Origin: Dactylorhiza incarnata
Lineage: Eukaryota > Streptophyta > Magnoliopsida > Asparagales > Orchidaceae
NCBI GenBank assembly: GCA_033032865.1
Contig: JAWHQI010000525.1
Coordinates: 310,001-374,000, forward strand
Direction: 5' to 3'
DNA: 64,000 nucleotides
The first letter of the stretch is position 1, and each line of letters starts with the position of its first letter. Positions 10,343 to 22,233 of the stretch are shown one piece after another. The notes beneath the pieces were generated by a model. That model had not been told where the DNA came from. It saw nothing but the letters and a program-made list of their open reading frames with translations, and did no database searches. The position numbers and the translations under genes were made by a program.

Positions 10343-12059
10343 TGTTGGATCTGTAGGCGCCCTTAGAGGGGGGGGGGGGGTGAATAAGGGTTTTAAGATT
10401 TTTGAGATTATTTAGAGAAATTAATTCTTTGTTGCTACCGCCAGCGGTAGAGTTACCGCTCTGCGTTAGCGTAAGTGAAACTTGCTTTTAGGTTAGAACA
10501 ATGAAAATCCTTAAGCACGAATCAGAGATATAGAGACAAACATATTTTCATTTAATCATTGACTTGAAATAAATATGATTACAAAAATTTTCCCAATAAC
10601 GCTTGGAAAGAGGCGACCAATGAAAACTCTTTTGGTTTTCTATACCGATCCTTCTCCTAAGGACCGGTTGGCTTTAGCCTATCTCTCCCTAGACAAGGCC
10701 TCAAGCCGTTCTAGCCCTTCCCTCACCGGAAAGGCCTCAAGCAGTCCCTAGATCTACAGCGTAGACCTAGTCGACAATGCGAGGTGAATTTCCCCTAGTC
10801 CCCGCATGGCCCTAGTCGCCGTGTGACGAATTCCTCTACAAAACAAAAGATATAAAAATTACAATTTGAAAACTAAAACAACACAAAAACTAAGACTCCC
10901 TCAAATGAAGAACTTGATGTAGATATAGATACGATCGGATCGGTCTTCAAGTTCTTTGCGTTCACAAACGTTGACGGAGTTATTTTGGCTGCTTGGGAAG
11001 GCTCTCACGAGTGCTCTAAAAATATGGCTTCAAATCGTTCTAGGACAGCAAGCAACAACGGACGAGGCATGCGTCTTTTTATAGAATCAGCCACTACCGT
11101 CTGCGGTAGTACTACCGCCCCGCGGTATCCACATTAGGCAATTAAGAACACGGATCGTGGTAGTTTAGGCAACATTTTGAGCGCCAAACACTAGAGCATC
11201 GTGGTACCCCTAACGCCCCGCGATAGTGAGATAACCTTCCTTCATCCACAATCTCCTTCCAAATCTGCTCCTCAATCAACTGCAGACGAGAAGTTTCCAA
11301 AAGCTACCGCCGGGCGTTAGTCCTTAACACGCCGCGATAGTACTTGCCAAAATAGCGTCCCATCGACATTCCTTTTTCTCCACTGTTTCCTTTACCTCAA
11401 ATGTTTCCATTTATGCTAGTGCCAGCGGTAGTGCTAATGCGCCGCAGTAGCAACATCTGTCATCAATTTTTGTCGACCAACATTTATTTTGGTCGAACAC
11501 ATTTCGTCGAGCACCATCTTCGTCGAACGCCGCTTTCATTTCGTCGACCTCCATTTCATCGATCGCTGCTTTCATTTCATCGACCTTCATTTCATCGATC
11601 TCTAGCGCTAGCGGTAGTTCTAACGCGCTGTGATAAAGCATGCACTTCGTCAAGCGCCGTGGTAGAGCGTGCAGTTCGTCGAATGCAGGTTTCATTTCAT
11701 TGAACGCCAGTTCGTCGAACGCAGCTTCCATTTCGCCGAATGAACACTAGCGCCAGCGGCAGTTCTGACGCTATGCGGTAGAGTATTTCGTCGGGAGCAT
11801 CTTTGTCTAACCGGCCTCACATTTCATCGAGCGCAACTTTCATTTCCGTTCTCAGCGGTTTCCTTCTCAGCGATTTCTTCTCAGCGATTGTTAGCGCCAA
11901 CGGTAGTTCTAACGCACCACGGTAGCAACAACAAAAACACATTTCCATGGAGATTTGAAAGCACAGAATCCTGCATACTATAAACACAAAACAAGTATGA
12001 TCAAATACAATAGGATTTGTTATTGTCAAACCAAGAGATGTGGAAAGCATGTTCCAACA
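10343..12059 (-). repeat. 3' LTR of element A
   Basis: 1717 bases, aligned end to end with 19216-20925. It starts TGTTGGATCTGTAGGCGCCC, has a G-run and GTGAATAAGGG, and ends AAGCATGTTCCAACA. Many differences from the 5' LTR are CG to TG or CA changes, for example TTTCATCGA here against TTTCGTCGA at 20418-20465. This fits loss of methylated CpG. Confidence 0.93.
10437..11932. repeat. M1/M2/M3 motif arrays in 3' LTR of A
   Basis: At least eight M1 pairs occur at 10437, 11090, 11195, 11304, 11417, 11607, 11749 and 11890. They are built as CTAGCGCCAGCGGTAG-type units followed by CTAACGC and GCGGTAG. M2 units (CGTCGA or CATCGA) fill 11468-11830, partly as a 20-24-base tandem series around TTCATTTCATCGA. 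Three CTCAGCG units (M3) lie at 11850-11890. Most of the array is on the U3 side of the TATA box at 11076-11083. Confidence 0.88.
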
Positions 12060-14152
12060 AACTCCCCCTTTTGATAATAACAAATCCCCTTAGAAAGAAA
12101 TAATTCAATTGATAGGAATTTGTGTTTATAATAGAGAACGAACATAGATAGCATGAAAATTAGGCATGTTCAAATGCTCCCCCTAAATGAATTCTCCCCC
12201 TAAGTGAATGCTCCCCCTACAACAAAAACATCCTATGAACATGACTCCCCAAAAGATGTTAATTTCTTTCAAATTTATTCTCCCCCTTTTGGTATTATCA
12301 AAAGAGGGTGGAGAGTTAGTCCAACAAAAAAGTGTGCAATAACTGTGTAGAGAGAGAATGATCATGATAAAGAGTGAAACGCTTAGGAAAAATACAATAG
12401 ATAGGAGATAAAAAGAAAGGAATATGAAGAATTTTTCATAAAGAAACCACTTGTTAGGACAACGTATTCATGATCGAGCGTACAAGTAGTAGCATGATGA
12501 AATACTTTTTGTAAGGGAACATCTATATAGGAATTGTGAAGCATAGTAGATGATTAAGAATTTTAGACATAAAAAAATAGATGTTGTAGCATTTTAAGTA
12601 CACAAAATAATTTCAGTTGTAACATAGCCATATACTAGTTTTGAAAGGTCTGCAATACATAGTTCTCATGGCGTAGCGGAAAAAATATGTAAGCATGATA
12701 CAAGATATAAAGTCAAGATGGAAGAATAGAATGTTCTAAATTGCGAAACCAAGTACACTTATACATTGTATTGATCATGCAAGGCTATCTAGTGCATTTA
12801 CTTAAGAATTTAGAGAATACATGTAGATATGCAATACACTCCAATTCTCATGAGTAGAAGGCTTACAAGTGATAATGATGTCTACAAAATAGTATTTTTG
12901 ATAAAGGTATACATATGAGTTAATCAAAACACATGACATGTATAATGGAATAAACACAATATTATTGAAAAAGCATTTTTAGAGTTACTTCTACCCACAA
13001 AGCTATATAAATTATTCAATGCACATAGAAAAATAGTACAACTACCAAGGTGCTCTGCACACACAATGCTTATTAAGACTTATCAGGGGTACAATGTAGT
13101 GCTTGGGGAATCACAGTTATTATTTTGAAATTTAGTTATTTGTGATCCAGTGTACAAGAAGAAGTAGTGTAGAAAGAAATGTTTGCAACAAGGCACTTTA
13201 CAATTCTCTCCAAGGTGCTCAACCTCACAATGCTCATTAAGACTTATCAGGAGGGTGAGTAGTGCTTGGTGGAGTTATCTTTGTCAACTAATCATTTTAA
13301 TTTTTTCTTAACGACAATAGTCTCCGAATTCACTTGTATGTGCAAACAAAAGATTTTTGAAAAGACACACTTCTTCAAAAAAATAGGTGCATGAAAAAGA
13401 TTTTTACTTGTGGTGTAGGTAAACTAAGCATGCATAACAATAATATTAAGTTTTTACACTACACAATCAGGAAGGAGAAGATTAAATTCATATGTAGTAT
13501 ATCAAAAAGGTGTGAGTGAAAAAAAATCTTTTGCAAATATAAGCCATTTACTCATACATAGAGGCATGCTATGCAATACTACACATGATTTCTATAATCA
13601 ATTTCAAAGCACTAATAAGATAATGATCAAGGCATGATACAAAAACAATGTTATTAAGATACTTGAAATAGAGAATGAAACATTGTATACAAAACTTGGC
13701 AAGATAAATCATATCATCCTTGAAACATCAGTTTTTATAAATTTTAAGTTTTACAAAAATAATAATAATAATAAAATAAATAAAAAGCATGTTTTTGTTG
13801 TTTGATTGGTTTTTTCAATTTTGTAGTTGGTTTTGATATATAAAAAAACAAAGCATGTTTATGGTTGAATTTTGATTTGTTTTACAGTTTTTTGTGTTTA
13901 GAATTTTTAAAAGAAAATAACAGGAACTGAAAAATAAAAAAATAAAAGAGAAAATAGGAAATTCAGAAATGACCCACTACCGCCAGCGGTACCCAGCTAT
14001 GGCTGAGCGGTAGTGACAAAACTCAAATTTTTGGAAAAGCATAAAAATTTTCAGAATTTTTCTTTTGAAATTAGTTGTGCAGATTAATGACAACGTAGTT
14101 CAGTAAAGAAATAAGACATATGCATACACAAAAGTGCAAATTTCGCAAGTTC
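12060..14152 (-). other. Long 3' untranslated region of A
   Basis: 2.1 kb with no ORF, conserved with 28187-30238 of element C. From the LTR side it contains: several purine tracts (CTCCCCCT on the plus strand at 12062, 12178, 12193, 12210 and 12281) resembling extra polypurine tracts; two copies of a roughly 69-base direct repeat at 13046-13114 and 13210-13278 (landmarks CAAGGTGCTC, TTATCAGG, TAGTGCTTGG); and an M1 inverted pair at 13976-14014 (CACTACCGC and GCGGTAGTG). Only non-coding function is plausible. Confidence 0.75.
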
Positions 14153-17100
14153 AAGCTAGTATGTCCAAAACCCCTAGTTCTAGTCTAAGTATATGAAATC
14201 GTGAATCGGGTAGAGGCTTGGTAAAGATGTCCGCAAGTTGCGATTCAGTTCCAATGAAGTTTACATGAACATGTTCCTTTTTGATGTGATCCCTAATGAA
14301 GTGGTGTCTTATGTCAATGTGTTTAGATCATGAGTGATGAACAAGGTTGTTTGTTAAGTCAATAGCACTCTTGTTGTCACACATAAGTTCAATATTAGTT
14401 AAATGGACACCAAAATCTTCTAATGTTTGAGTCATCCATAATGCTTGGGCACAACAACTTCCTAGTGCAATATATTCTACCTCGATGGTGGAGAGGGCAA
14501 CAGAGTTTTGTTTTCTACTTGACCATTCAATTAGAGAAGGACTTAAAAATGACAGGTACCACTAGTGCTTTTCCTATCTAATGAACAACCCGCATAATCA
14601 GAATCAGAATCAGAATACTCATGCAAGAGAAAATAATCATTATTTGGATACCAAAGTCCTAATTTTGATGTGCCTATTAGATATCGAAAAATTCATTTCA
14701 CCGCTTTTAAATGAGATTCTTTTGAATTTGGTTGAAATCTAATGCATAAGCATACAACAAACATAATATCTGGTCTAGATGCACTAAGGTATAATAAGGA
14801 TCCAATCATTCCTCTAGATAAAGTTTGGTCAATTGAAATTTCGGCTTCATCTTTTCCTAATTTTAGTGATGCGCTCATTGGAGTACTTGCTTGTTTTAAG
14901 TTTTCAAAGCCAAAATGTTGTAGCATAGCATGGACATATTTGGATTGACATATAAAAATTCCATCATACGTTGGGTTATTTGAAATCCTAAAAAATATGT
15001 TAGTTCACCCACTAGACTCATCTCAAATTCATTTTTCATCACTTGAATAACTTCCTTACACAACTCTTCATTAGTGGCTCCAAAAATAATATCGTCAACG
15101 TATATTTGTAAAATAATCAAATCATTATCACAGTGCTTAATGAAGAGCGTGTTATCAGCACTACCCATATTATAACCATGCTTTAATAAAAAAAGATGTT
15201 AAGTGTTAATACTAAGCACGGGGTGCTTGTTTTAGACCATAAAGCGCTTTTTCTAATCTAAATACATGATTTGGAAATTTTTCATCAATAAATCCGGGGC
15301 ATGTTCGACATAGACTTCTTCTTTAATTATCCCATTTAAGAAAGCACTTTTAACATCCATTTGAAATAATTTAAACTTCTTATAACTCGCAAAAGCTAAA
15401 AATTCTAATCGATTCAAGGCGAGCAACGGGTGCAAAAGTTTCATCAAAATCTACCCCCTCGATTTGAGAATAACCCTGTGCCACTAATTGAGCTTTGTTC
15501 CTAGTTATTCTAGATTCTCCATCTAATTTATTTTTAAATATCCATTTGACACCGATAACCGGGTGATTAGATGGTCTTTCAACTAGTTTCCAAACCCTAT
15601 TGCGTTCAAATTGATTCAATTCGTCATTTATAGCAATAAACCAAAATTCATCATTCAAAGCGGTGGAAACATTTTTCGGTTCTATTTCGGAAACAAAGCA
15701 TATGTTTGAAAAAGATTCATTAAAAGAAGAACGTGTAGTTACCCCTCTTGATGGTTCTCCAATTATAAGCTCCCCTGGATGATCTCTTATAAATCGAAGA
15801 ACACTTGGAGGCACGAGCTCATCTTGCACTGTCTCTACTTCTTTTTCTTCTCCAAGTGGATCATCATCATCATACTCCAATGGTGAAAGAGGTACATCTT
15901 CATTTCCTGCACAATAAGAATCTACACAAGGCACAAGTTCATCAAACTTCACATGAATAGACTCTTCAACCTTTTTAGATTTTTTATTATATACTCTATA
16001 TGCTTTGCTAGTGGAAGAGTAACCAAGAAAAATACCTTCATCACATTTTTCATCAAATTTAGCTAATGCATCCTTGGTGTTTAGGATAAAACATTTACAA
16101 CCAAAGACATGAAAATACGATACATTAGTTTTCTTTTGAAAGTACAATTCATATGGAGTTAATTTCAAAATAGGGCGAAGCATAACACGATTTATGACAT
16201 AACATGATGTATTTACGGCTTCAGCCCAAAAATATCTTGGCAACCCATACTCCGATAGCATGGTGCGTGCAAGTTCTTGAAGAGTTCTATTTTTCCTCTC
16301 CACCACACCGTTTTGTTAGGGGATGCGTGGAGCGAAAAATTCATGTTTAATACCTAGATTATTACAGAAAGTGGTGAAGCTCTCGTTTTCAAATTCCCCT
16401 CCATGATCCGATCGTATACACTTGATTTTTAGATCTAATTCATTTTGAATACGATTGCAAAGCTTTGTAAATTCAAAAAACGCATCAGATTTGGAGGTAA
16501 GAAATAAGGTCCAAGTAAATCTAGAAAAATCATCAATTAAAACAAAAGTGTATTTTTTACCACCAAGACTACACGTGCTAATAGGTCCAAAAAGATCCAT
16601 GTGAATTAGTTGTAAGGGTCTTGAGGTGGATATTTCTTTTTTACTCTTAAACGATGTTTTTGAAATTTTTCCTTTTTGGCATGGCGAGCATAAGGAAGAT
16701 AGATTTCCATTTAGCATAGGCAAACCTTTAATGAGTTTATTCTTTGACAATTTTAAGATTAACTTGTTGCTAGAGTGACCGAGACGCCTATGCCATAATT
16801 CAAGTTCTTCATTTTTTGATGTAAGACATTTGAGAGACCCACGTGATAGATCATGAAAGGCAATTAGATACACATTGTGAATTCGTGGTGTAGTGAGTAC
16901 AATACAATTTGTTTTAGGATCTATAATTTTGCATAAATCAGTAGAAGACTCAAATAAAACATTTAGACCTTTATCGCAAAGCTAACTAATAGAAATCAAA
17001 TTCTGTTTCAAACCTTCTACATATAAGACATTAGTAAGAGAGAAAGAATTGTTACCCACAGTGCCGTTGCATAAATTCCTTCCCTTTCCATTGTCCCCAA

Positions 17101-17215
17101 ATGTCATCATTCCTCCTTTCTTCTTAGTGGGCTAAGGAATTTTGGTTTATCGCCCGTCATGTGCTTGGAGCACCCTGACTCTAAGTACCACATGTCTTCC
17201 TTTTCATTAGCCTGC
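14153..17215 (-). pseudogene. pol: pol of element A (protease, integrase, RT, RNase H)
   Basis: Order and spacing are normal for copia pol. The protease at about 17190 reads WYLESGCSKHMTG, so the catalytic Asp of DSG is Glu here. Pre-integrase and integrase core (16873-16316) have WHRRLGHSS, CSPCQKGK, HMDLFGPIS and RSDHGGEF, then a TAA replaces the first Gln of PQQNG at 16316. The frame resumes with [15 protein letters not shown] through the linker to RT (16306-15380), with [13 protein letters not shown] and [15 protein letters not shown]. The RT centre has intact QIYVDDIIFGA (15168-14896). RNase H (about 14690-14160) has several stops but keeps ADIFTKPLP and ends GVLDILA. It is not functional. 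Confidence 0.9.
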
Positions 17216-17223
17216 CAACATAC

Positions 17224-19140
17224 CTAACAAGAAGATGAGAGTAAAGATCCGGATACCCAGGTGGTTCCTCCCATAGAATAGGTGGAAACCTTAGGCACCC
17301 AGATTTGCTTGACAGTACATCGACCCTTCATCCTGCAGGATTCCAAGGTATGCCTGAAGTGATGGCACTTGGCACATAACACAAAAGGGGTTGAGACCTT
17401 TTTCAGTTTTTGTTGTGGACTCTTGCTGGAGGATGGGGAATCAGCAGAATAAATTCCAGATTTGTGATTATTCGATGAATTATGAGTTTTGTTACTACCG
17501 CCAGCGTTAGAAGTTACCACCGGGCGGTAGTTAGCAGAGACAAAACCTAGACCAGTTTTTGCACTACCATGCCTTTGGTTGGCCAAAATCATATCAAGAC
17601 TTTTCTAGCCAACACCGAATTTTTCTATGGCTAAGTTAAGGTCATGGATTTTAGCTTTTAATGCAAAATTTTCACTTACTAAATTTCCACATCTATTTGC
17701 AAAAAATTTCTTTTCATTTTCAACATTAGAAAGAGAGAGTTTCAAATTTTTTTCTAAGTCTCTCTTTTGTTTCGAGAGTGATTCAATATTGGAGAGAGCA
17801 TTAGAAAGATCAGTTTCAAGTTTGTTGGTCCTTGCCAAGAGATCATCATTCTTTTGGAAAGACTCCATTTCCTTTCCCAAGGCAAAAACTTCCTTACTTA
17901 ATTTTTGATTTTGTTTCAAAAGAATTTTATTTTCAGTTTTAAGTAGATCAAGATCTTTAAAATTTTTGCCAAAAGATTTGCAAGTTCTTAAGTATTCGGA
18001 ATATAGATCATCATAGTTAGAGGGGATTACCTCAGTGTCGCTTTGGACACTGCACTCGTCATCGGTTGATTCATTGCTTTTTCCCATAAGGCACAAGTTT
18101 GCCTCATCATCATCGCTTGAGCTTGAAATACTTGGGCACCTGGAGGAAGAGTCATCCCATGTTGCTACTTTTAAGACCTTCTTCTTCGCCTTTCCTTTAA
18201 CCCATTTTTCTTTTTGCTCCTTCAGGAATTTTGGGCATTGACTTCTAATATGCCCGGTCTTCCTATAGTGGAAGCACTCAGGAGGTGGCCGCTCTTCGTC
18301 GTCGTCGCTAGACTTCTCATTCTTCTCTCTTTTGGATGAGGAGCCCTTTCGGAAAAATTTCCGGAAGGTGTTCCTCCTTTCCAGATTCTTCATGAACTTA
18401 GTGAAGTTCTTCATGAAGAGACTCTCCTTATCATCTTCCTCGTCGTCATCTTCTTTTCTTGACTTCAGTGCCAAGTCTTTCTTCTTTGGTTCCTTGTTGT
18501 ACTCACTTCTTGAATCTTGAGTTCTACCTCATGGGTTTTGAGGTTCCCAATGAGGCTCTCAATTTGGAGCCACCTAAGATCATGTGATTTGGAAATCGCC
18601 GTCACCTTTAGATTAAACTTTAGTGGGAGTGATCGAAGATGCTTTCTCACCAAGTTGCCGTTTGGAAATGTTTTTCCAAGAATTTATGAGGCATTGACGA
18701 TCTTAGTGAATCGAGTGTACATGGCGTCGACGTCCTCATTTGGATCCATCCTGAACCTCTCAAATTCAGATTCCAGTTGGAATAACTTTGAATCTTTGAC
18801 CTGCGAGGTGCCTTTATGCATTATTTCTAATAAGTTCCAAATATCATAAGCAGTTTCACATGCACTTACTCAATTAAATTCAATCCTGTCAAGAGCACAG
18901 AACAAAGCATTCATTGCTTTCGCATTATTCTTACACATAGCCTTATCTCCATCATACCATCTATCCCTTGGTTTTTCCATGGTTACTTCTCCAACAATGT
19001 ATGTAGGAGAAGTGTATGGAGTTTCAATACATGCCCATACATCTAGATTTAAGTTTATCAGAAAACAACACATACACGTTCTCCAGTAATTATAATCAGT
19101 TTTGGTAAACAACGGAGGTCTACTTATTCCCCGCCCCTAA
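17224..19140 (-). pseudogene. gag: gag of element A
   Basis: The N-terminal copia gag domain starts around TDYNYWRTCM (19112) and runs to KLFQLESEFERFRMDPNED, with stops near 18870 and 18690. It is followed by an open stretch of 289 codons (18474-17605) with a basic part, a zinc knuckle CFHYRKTGHIRSQC in which the second Cys is Tyr, an acidic serine-rich part and a long coiled coil. The last part (17592-17224) has a second, intact knuckle CAKCHHFRHTLESC. The gag segment NYRPVVTSNAGGSN between coil and knuckle is encoded by an M1 inverted pair (17494-17530). Confidence 0.87.
17494..17530. repeat. M1 pair inside gag of A
   Basis: CTACCGCCAGCG and CCGGGCGGTAG flank 12-14 bases inside the gag frame. 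The arms can pair as CTACCGCC with GGCGGTAG, allowing one substitution. C has the same feature at 33617-33652 with perfect 8-base arms. Confidence 0.8.
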
Positions 19141-19201
19141 TGAAAAGCGAGATCACGGAGTGACATTATTCCCGGTTGTTAGAACGAATTGGAATAACCT
19201 A

Positions 19202-19213
19202 GCTCTGATACCA
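19202..19213 (-). other. Primer binding site of A
   Basis: The minus strand reads TGGTATCAGAGC two bases after the 5' LTR. This is the complement expected for the 3' end of initiator Met-tRNA, the usual copia primer. Confidence 0.9.
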
Positions 19214-19215
19214 CT

Positions 19216-20925
19216 TGTTGGATCTGTAGGCGCCCATAGAGGGGGGGTGAATAAGGGTTTTAAGATTTTCGAGATTATTTAGAGAAATTAATTCTCTGTT
19301 GCTACCGCCAGCGGTAGAGTTACCGCTCTGCGTTAGCTTAAGTGAAACTTGCTTTTAGGTTAGAACAATGAAAATCCTTAAGCACGAATCATAGAAATAG
19401 AGACAAACATATTTTCATTAATCATTGACTTGAAATAAATATGATTACAAAACTTTTCCCAATAATGCTTGGAAAGAGGCGACCAATGAAAACTCTTTTG
19501 GTTTTCTATACCGACCCTTCTCCTAAGGACCGGTTGGCTTTAGCCTATCTCTCCCTAGACAAGGCCTCAAGCGGCTCTAGCCCTTCCCTCACTGGAAAGT
19601 CCTTGAGCACTCCCTAGATCTACAGCCTAGACTTAGTCGCCAACGCGAAGCAAATTTCCCCTAGACCCCGCAACGCCCTAGTCGCCGTGTGGCGAATCCC
19701 TCTACTGAACAAAAGATATAAAGATTATAATTTGAAAACTAAAACAACACAAAAACTAAGACTCCCTCAAATAAAGAACTTGATGTCGATGTAGATATGA
19801 TCGGATCGGTCTTCAAGTTCTTTGCATTCACAAATGTTGACAGAGTTCTTTTGGCTGCTTGGGAAGGCTCTCACGTGTGCTCTGAAAATATGGCTTCTAA
19901 TCGTTCTAGGACAGAAAGCAACAACGGAGGAGGCGCGCGTCTTTTTATAGAATCAGCCACTACCGCCTGCGGTACTACTACCGCCCCGCGGTATCCACAT
20001 TAGGCAATGAAGCACACGGATCATGGTAGTTTAGGCAACATTTTGAGAACCAAACACTAGCGCGCCGCGGTACCGCTAACGCCCCGCGATAGCAAGATAT
20101 CCTTTCTTCAGCCACAATCTCCTTCCAAATCTGCTCCTCAATCAACTGCAGACGGGAAGTTTCCAAAAGCTACCGTCGGGCGTTAGTCCTTAACGCGCCG
20201 CGATAGTACTTGCCAAAATAGTGTCCCGTCGACATTCCTTTTTCTCCACTGTTTCCTTTATGTCAAATGTTTCCATTTATGCTAGCGCCAGCGGTAGTGC
20301 TAACGCACCGCGGTAGCAACACCTGGCATCAATTTTCATCGACCGGCATTTACTTTGGTCGAACACATTTCATCAAACACCATCTTCGTCGAACTCTGCT
20401 TTCATTTCGTCGACCTCCATTTCGTCGATCGTTGCTTTCATTTCGTCGACCTTCATTTCGTCGATCTCTAGTGCCATCGGTAGTTCTAACGCGCCGCGGT
20501 AAAGCATGCACTTCGTCGAGCACCATGGTAGAGCGTGCAGTTCGTCGAACGCAGGTTTCATTTCGTCGAACGCCAGTTCGTCGAATGCAGCTTACCTTTC
20601 ATCGAACGAGCACTAGCGCCAGCGGTTGTTCTGACGCTACGCGGTAGAGTATTTCGTCGGGTGCATCTTCGTCGAACTGGCCTCACATTTTGTCGAGCGC
20701 AGCTTTCATTTCCGTTCTCAGCGGTTTCCTTCTCAGCGGTTTCTTCTCAGCGGTTGTTAGCGCCAACGGTAGTTCTAACGCACCGCGGTAGCAACAACAA
20801 AAACACATTTCCATGGAGATTTGAAAGCACGGAATCCTGCATACTATAAACACAAAACAAGTATGATCAAATACAATAGGATTTGTTATTATCAAACCAA
20901 GAGATGCGGAAAGCATGTTCCAACA
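19216..20925 (-). repeat. 5' LTR of element A
   Basis: 1710 bases, TGTTGG to CCAACA. It carries the same M1, M2 and M3 arrays as the 3' LTR (M1 units from 19301 to 20790, M2 at 20337-20690, M3 at 20715-20755). The motif copies here are less decayed, with CGTCGA and CCGCGGTA largely kept. Confidence 0.93.
19942..19949 (-). promoter_or_regulatory. TATA box in 5' LTR of A
   Basis: The minus strand reads TATAAAAA in the context CTATAAAAAGACGCGC. The 3' LTR has it at 11076-11083. Nearly all motif units lie on its U3 side (19950-20800). Confidence 0.55.
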
Positions 20926-22152
20926 GGGTCATGATGCCTAACCTTGCAGATGGATAATCTTCATCCTCAGCAATAACAACAGTAAGTAGCCCTATGCAGG
21001 CTTCTTCATCTTCATCAGAATCTAAAGATGATGAGCCAAATTGACTCCAGCTATTTTTTTCTTTGCCAGGAAGGACTTTTCACCTTTCCTTCTCTTGTGG
21101 TGATGATGCTTCTTCTCACCATTCTCCTTTCTCTTAACTGGGCAGTCAGCTATGAAATGTCCAGATTTGCTGCAGCAATAACAAATAATATTTTTTGAAA
21201 TATGTTTACTGGGTTTGGATTCATACCTTTCTCCCTTGGAGTGCATTTTCCCAGTTTTTCTATACTCCTTATTGGGATGTGAAGAGGAGGAAGGTTTGTT
21301 CTTCCACTGCTCTCTCTCTTCATCAGCTTCTAGAAGTGCCTGGAGAAGGAAGCAAACTCTCGATCTAAAATGTTGTTGTTTGAAGAGTTGGGCTCAGAGC
21401 TTTCTGAGTCAGCAGTCCTTCTTCGAGAAGATGGAATCCTCTCCTTATTGATCTCTCCTTTACTTGAGATCTGTTGGTGGTTTCCTCCTCCTTCCTTGCA
21501 GATAGCTTCATCTCATATGAGAGCAGCTTTCCAAAAAGAGTGGGTAGGAGTCTCAGTAAGTCTGGCCTCTTCCCTGATGGCATAGATCTTTATTTCTCAG
21601 TCTCTAGTTAGAGACCTTAAGAACTTGTCATTCAGTTCAGAATTGTTGAAGACTCACCCATAAGAATTCAGCTCATTAACCACTCTAAAGAACCTTTCAT
21701 AGCAGATAGCTATGCTTTCCCGGCTGTGCTTCCTGAAGGCTTCATACTCCTTGTTGAGGAGGAATTTCCTACCATCCCTTACCTATGTAGTACCTTCCAT
21801 ATACATAATGAGTGTATCCCACATTTCCTTGGCAGTTTCATAGTGCACCAAGTTTTGGAAGGTGGAATCATCAATTGCATTTACTATGATATTCTGAGCT
21901 CTTTTATCCATATTAGCAAGGGCAATTTTATCCTTAGTCATTTTTAGCATAAGTCTTGGGCACTTGCCTAGCTAGATCTATGGTTGAGGCCTTTAGGAAC
22001 ACAAAAGGACCATCCTTCACAGTGATGTAAATCCTAGGGTCTGAGGCTTCCATAAATAGACTAACCCTTTGCTTCCATATGCCAAAGGACTCCTTCCTGC
22101 ATATGAGCAGCTTCATGAAGCTCATCTCCTTATGAACTCCAGGGGCAGCCAT
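20926..22152 (-). pseudogene. gag: 5' part of gag of element B
   Basis: The start at 22152 reads MAAPGVHKEMSFMKLLICRK, then KESFGIWKQRVSLFMEASDP, the typical SIRE gag N-terminus also seen in D and E. The frame is broken by a stop at about 21934 and several later ones, but STFQNLVHYETAKEMWDTL and YERFFRVVNELN remain readable. A zinc knuckle CYCCSKSGHFIADC with a following His/Lys-rich part lies at 21246-21022. Element A interrupts at 20925; the rest is at 10342-9001. Confidence 0.87.
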
Positions 22153-22220
22153 TGGATGCAGTAGTAGACTACTCCTTGTAGGATCTGGTCAAACTGTTAA
22201 GTCCTTTTTGACCATCCTCC

Positions 22221-22232
22221 CTCTGATAACAC
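22221..22232 (-). other. Primer binding site of B
   Basis: The minus strand reads GTGTTATCAGAG next to the 5' LTR. It is TGGTATCAGAG with one G-to-T change, so it is decayed. Confidence 0.75.
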
Positions 22233-22233
22233 T

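Larger units (their letters stand above)
10343..20925 (-). mobile_element. Element A: SIRE-type copia with M1-rich LTRs
   Basis: A 10.6-kb minus-strand element. LTRs lie at 10343-12059 and 19216-20925, bounded by TGTTGG and CCAACA. The primer site is at 19202-19213 and the polypurine tract at about 12060-12070. It sits in the gag of B. Flanks are GGGTA (10338-10342) and GGGTC (20926-20930), a TSD with one mismatch. gag and pol are interrupted by stops and frameshifts. Closest relatives in the window are C (26553-36828) and pol fragment H. Confidence 0.93.

Noticed and set aside
11401..11703. Frames in LTRs of A (also 20267-20849, 27843-28058, 36540-36859)
   Set aside because: These are translations of the M1, M2 and M3 arrays within LTRs. 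They carry no protein family signature.
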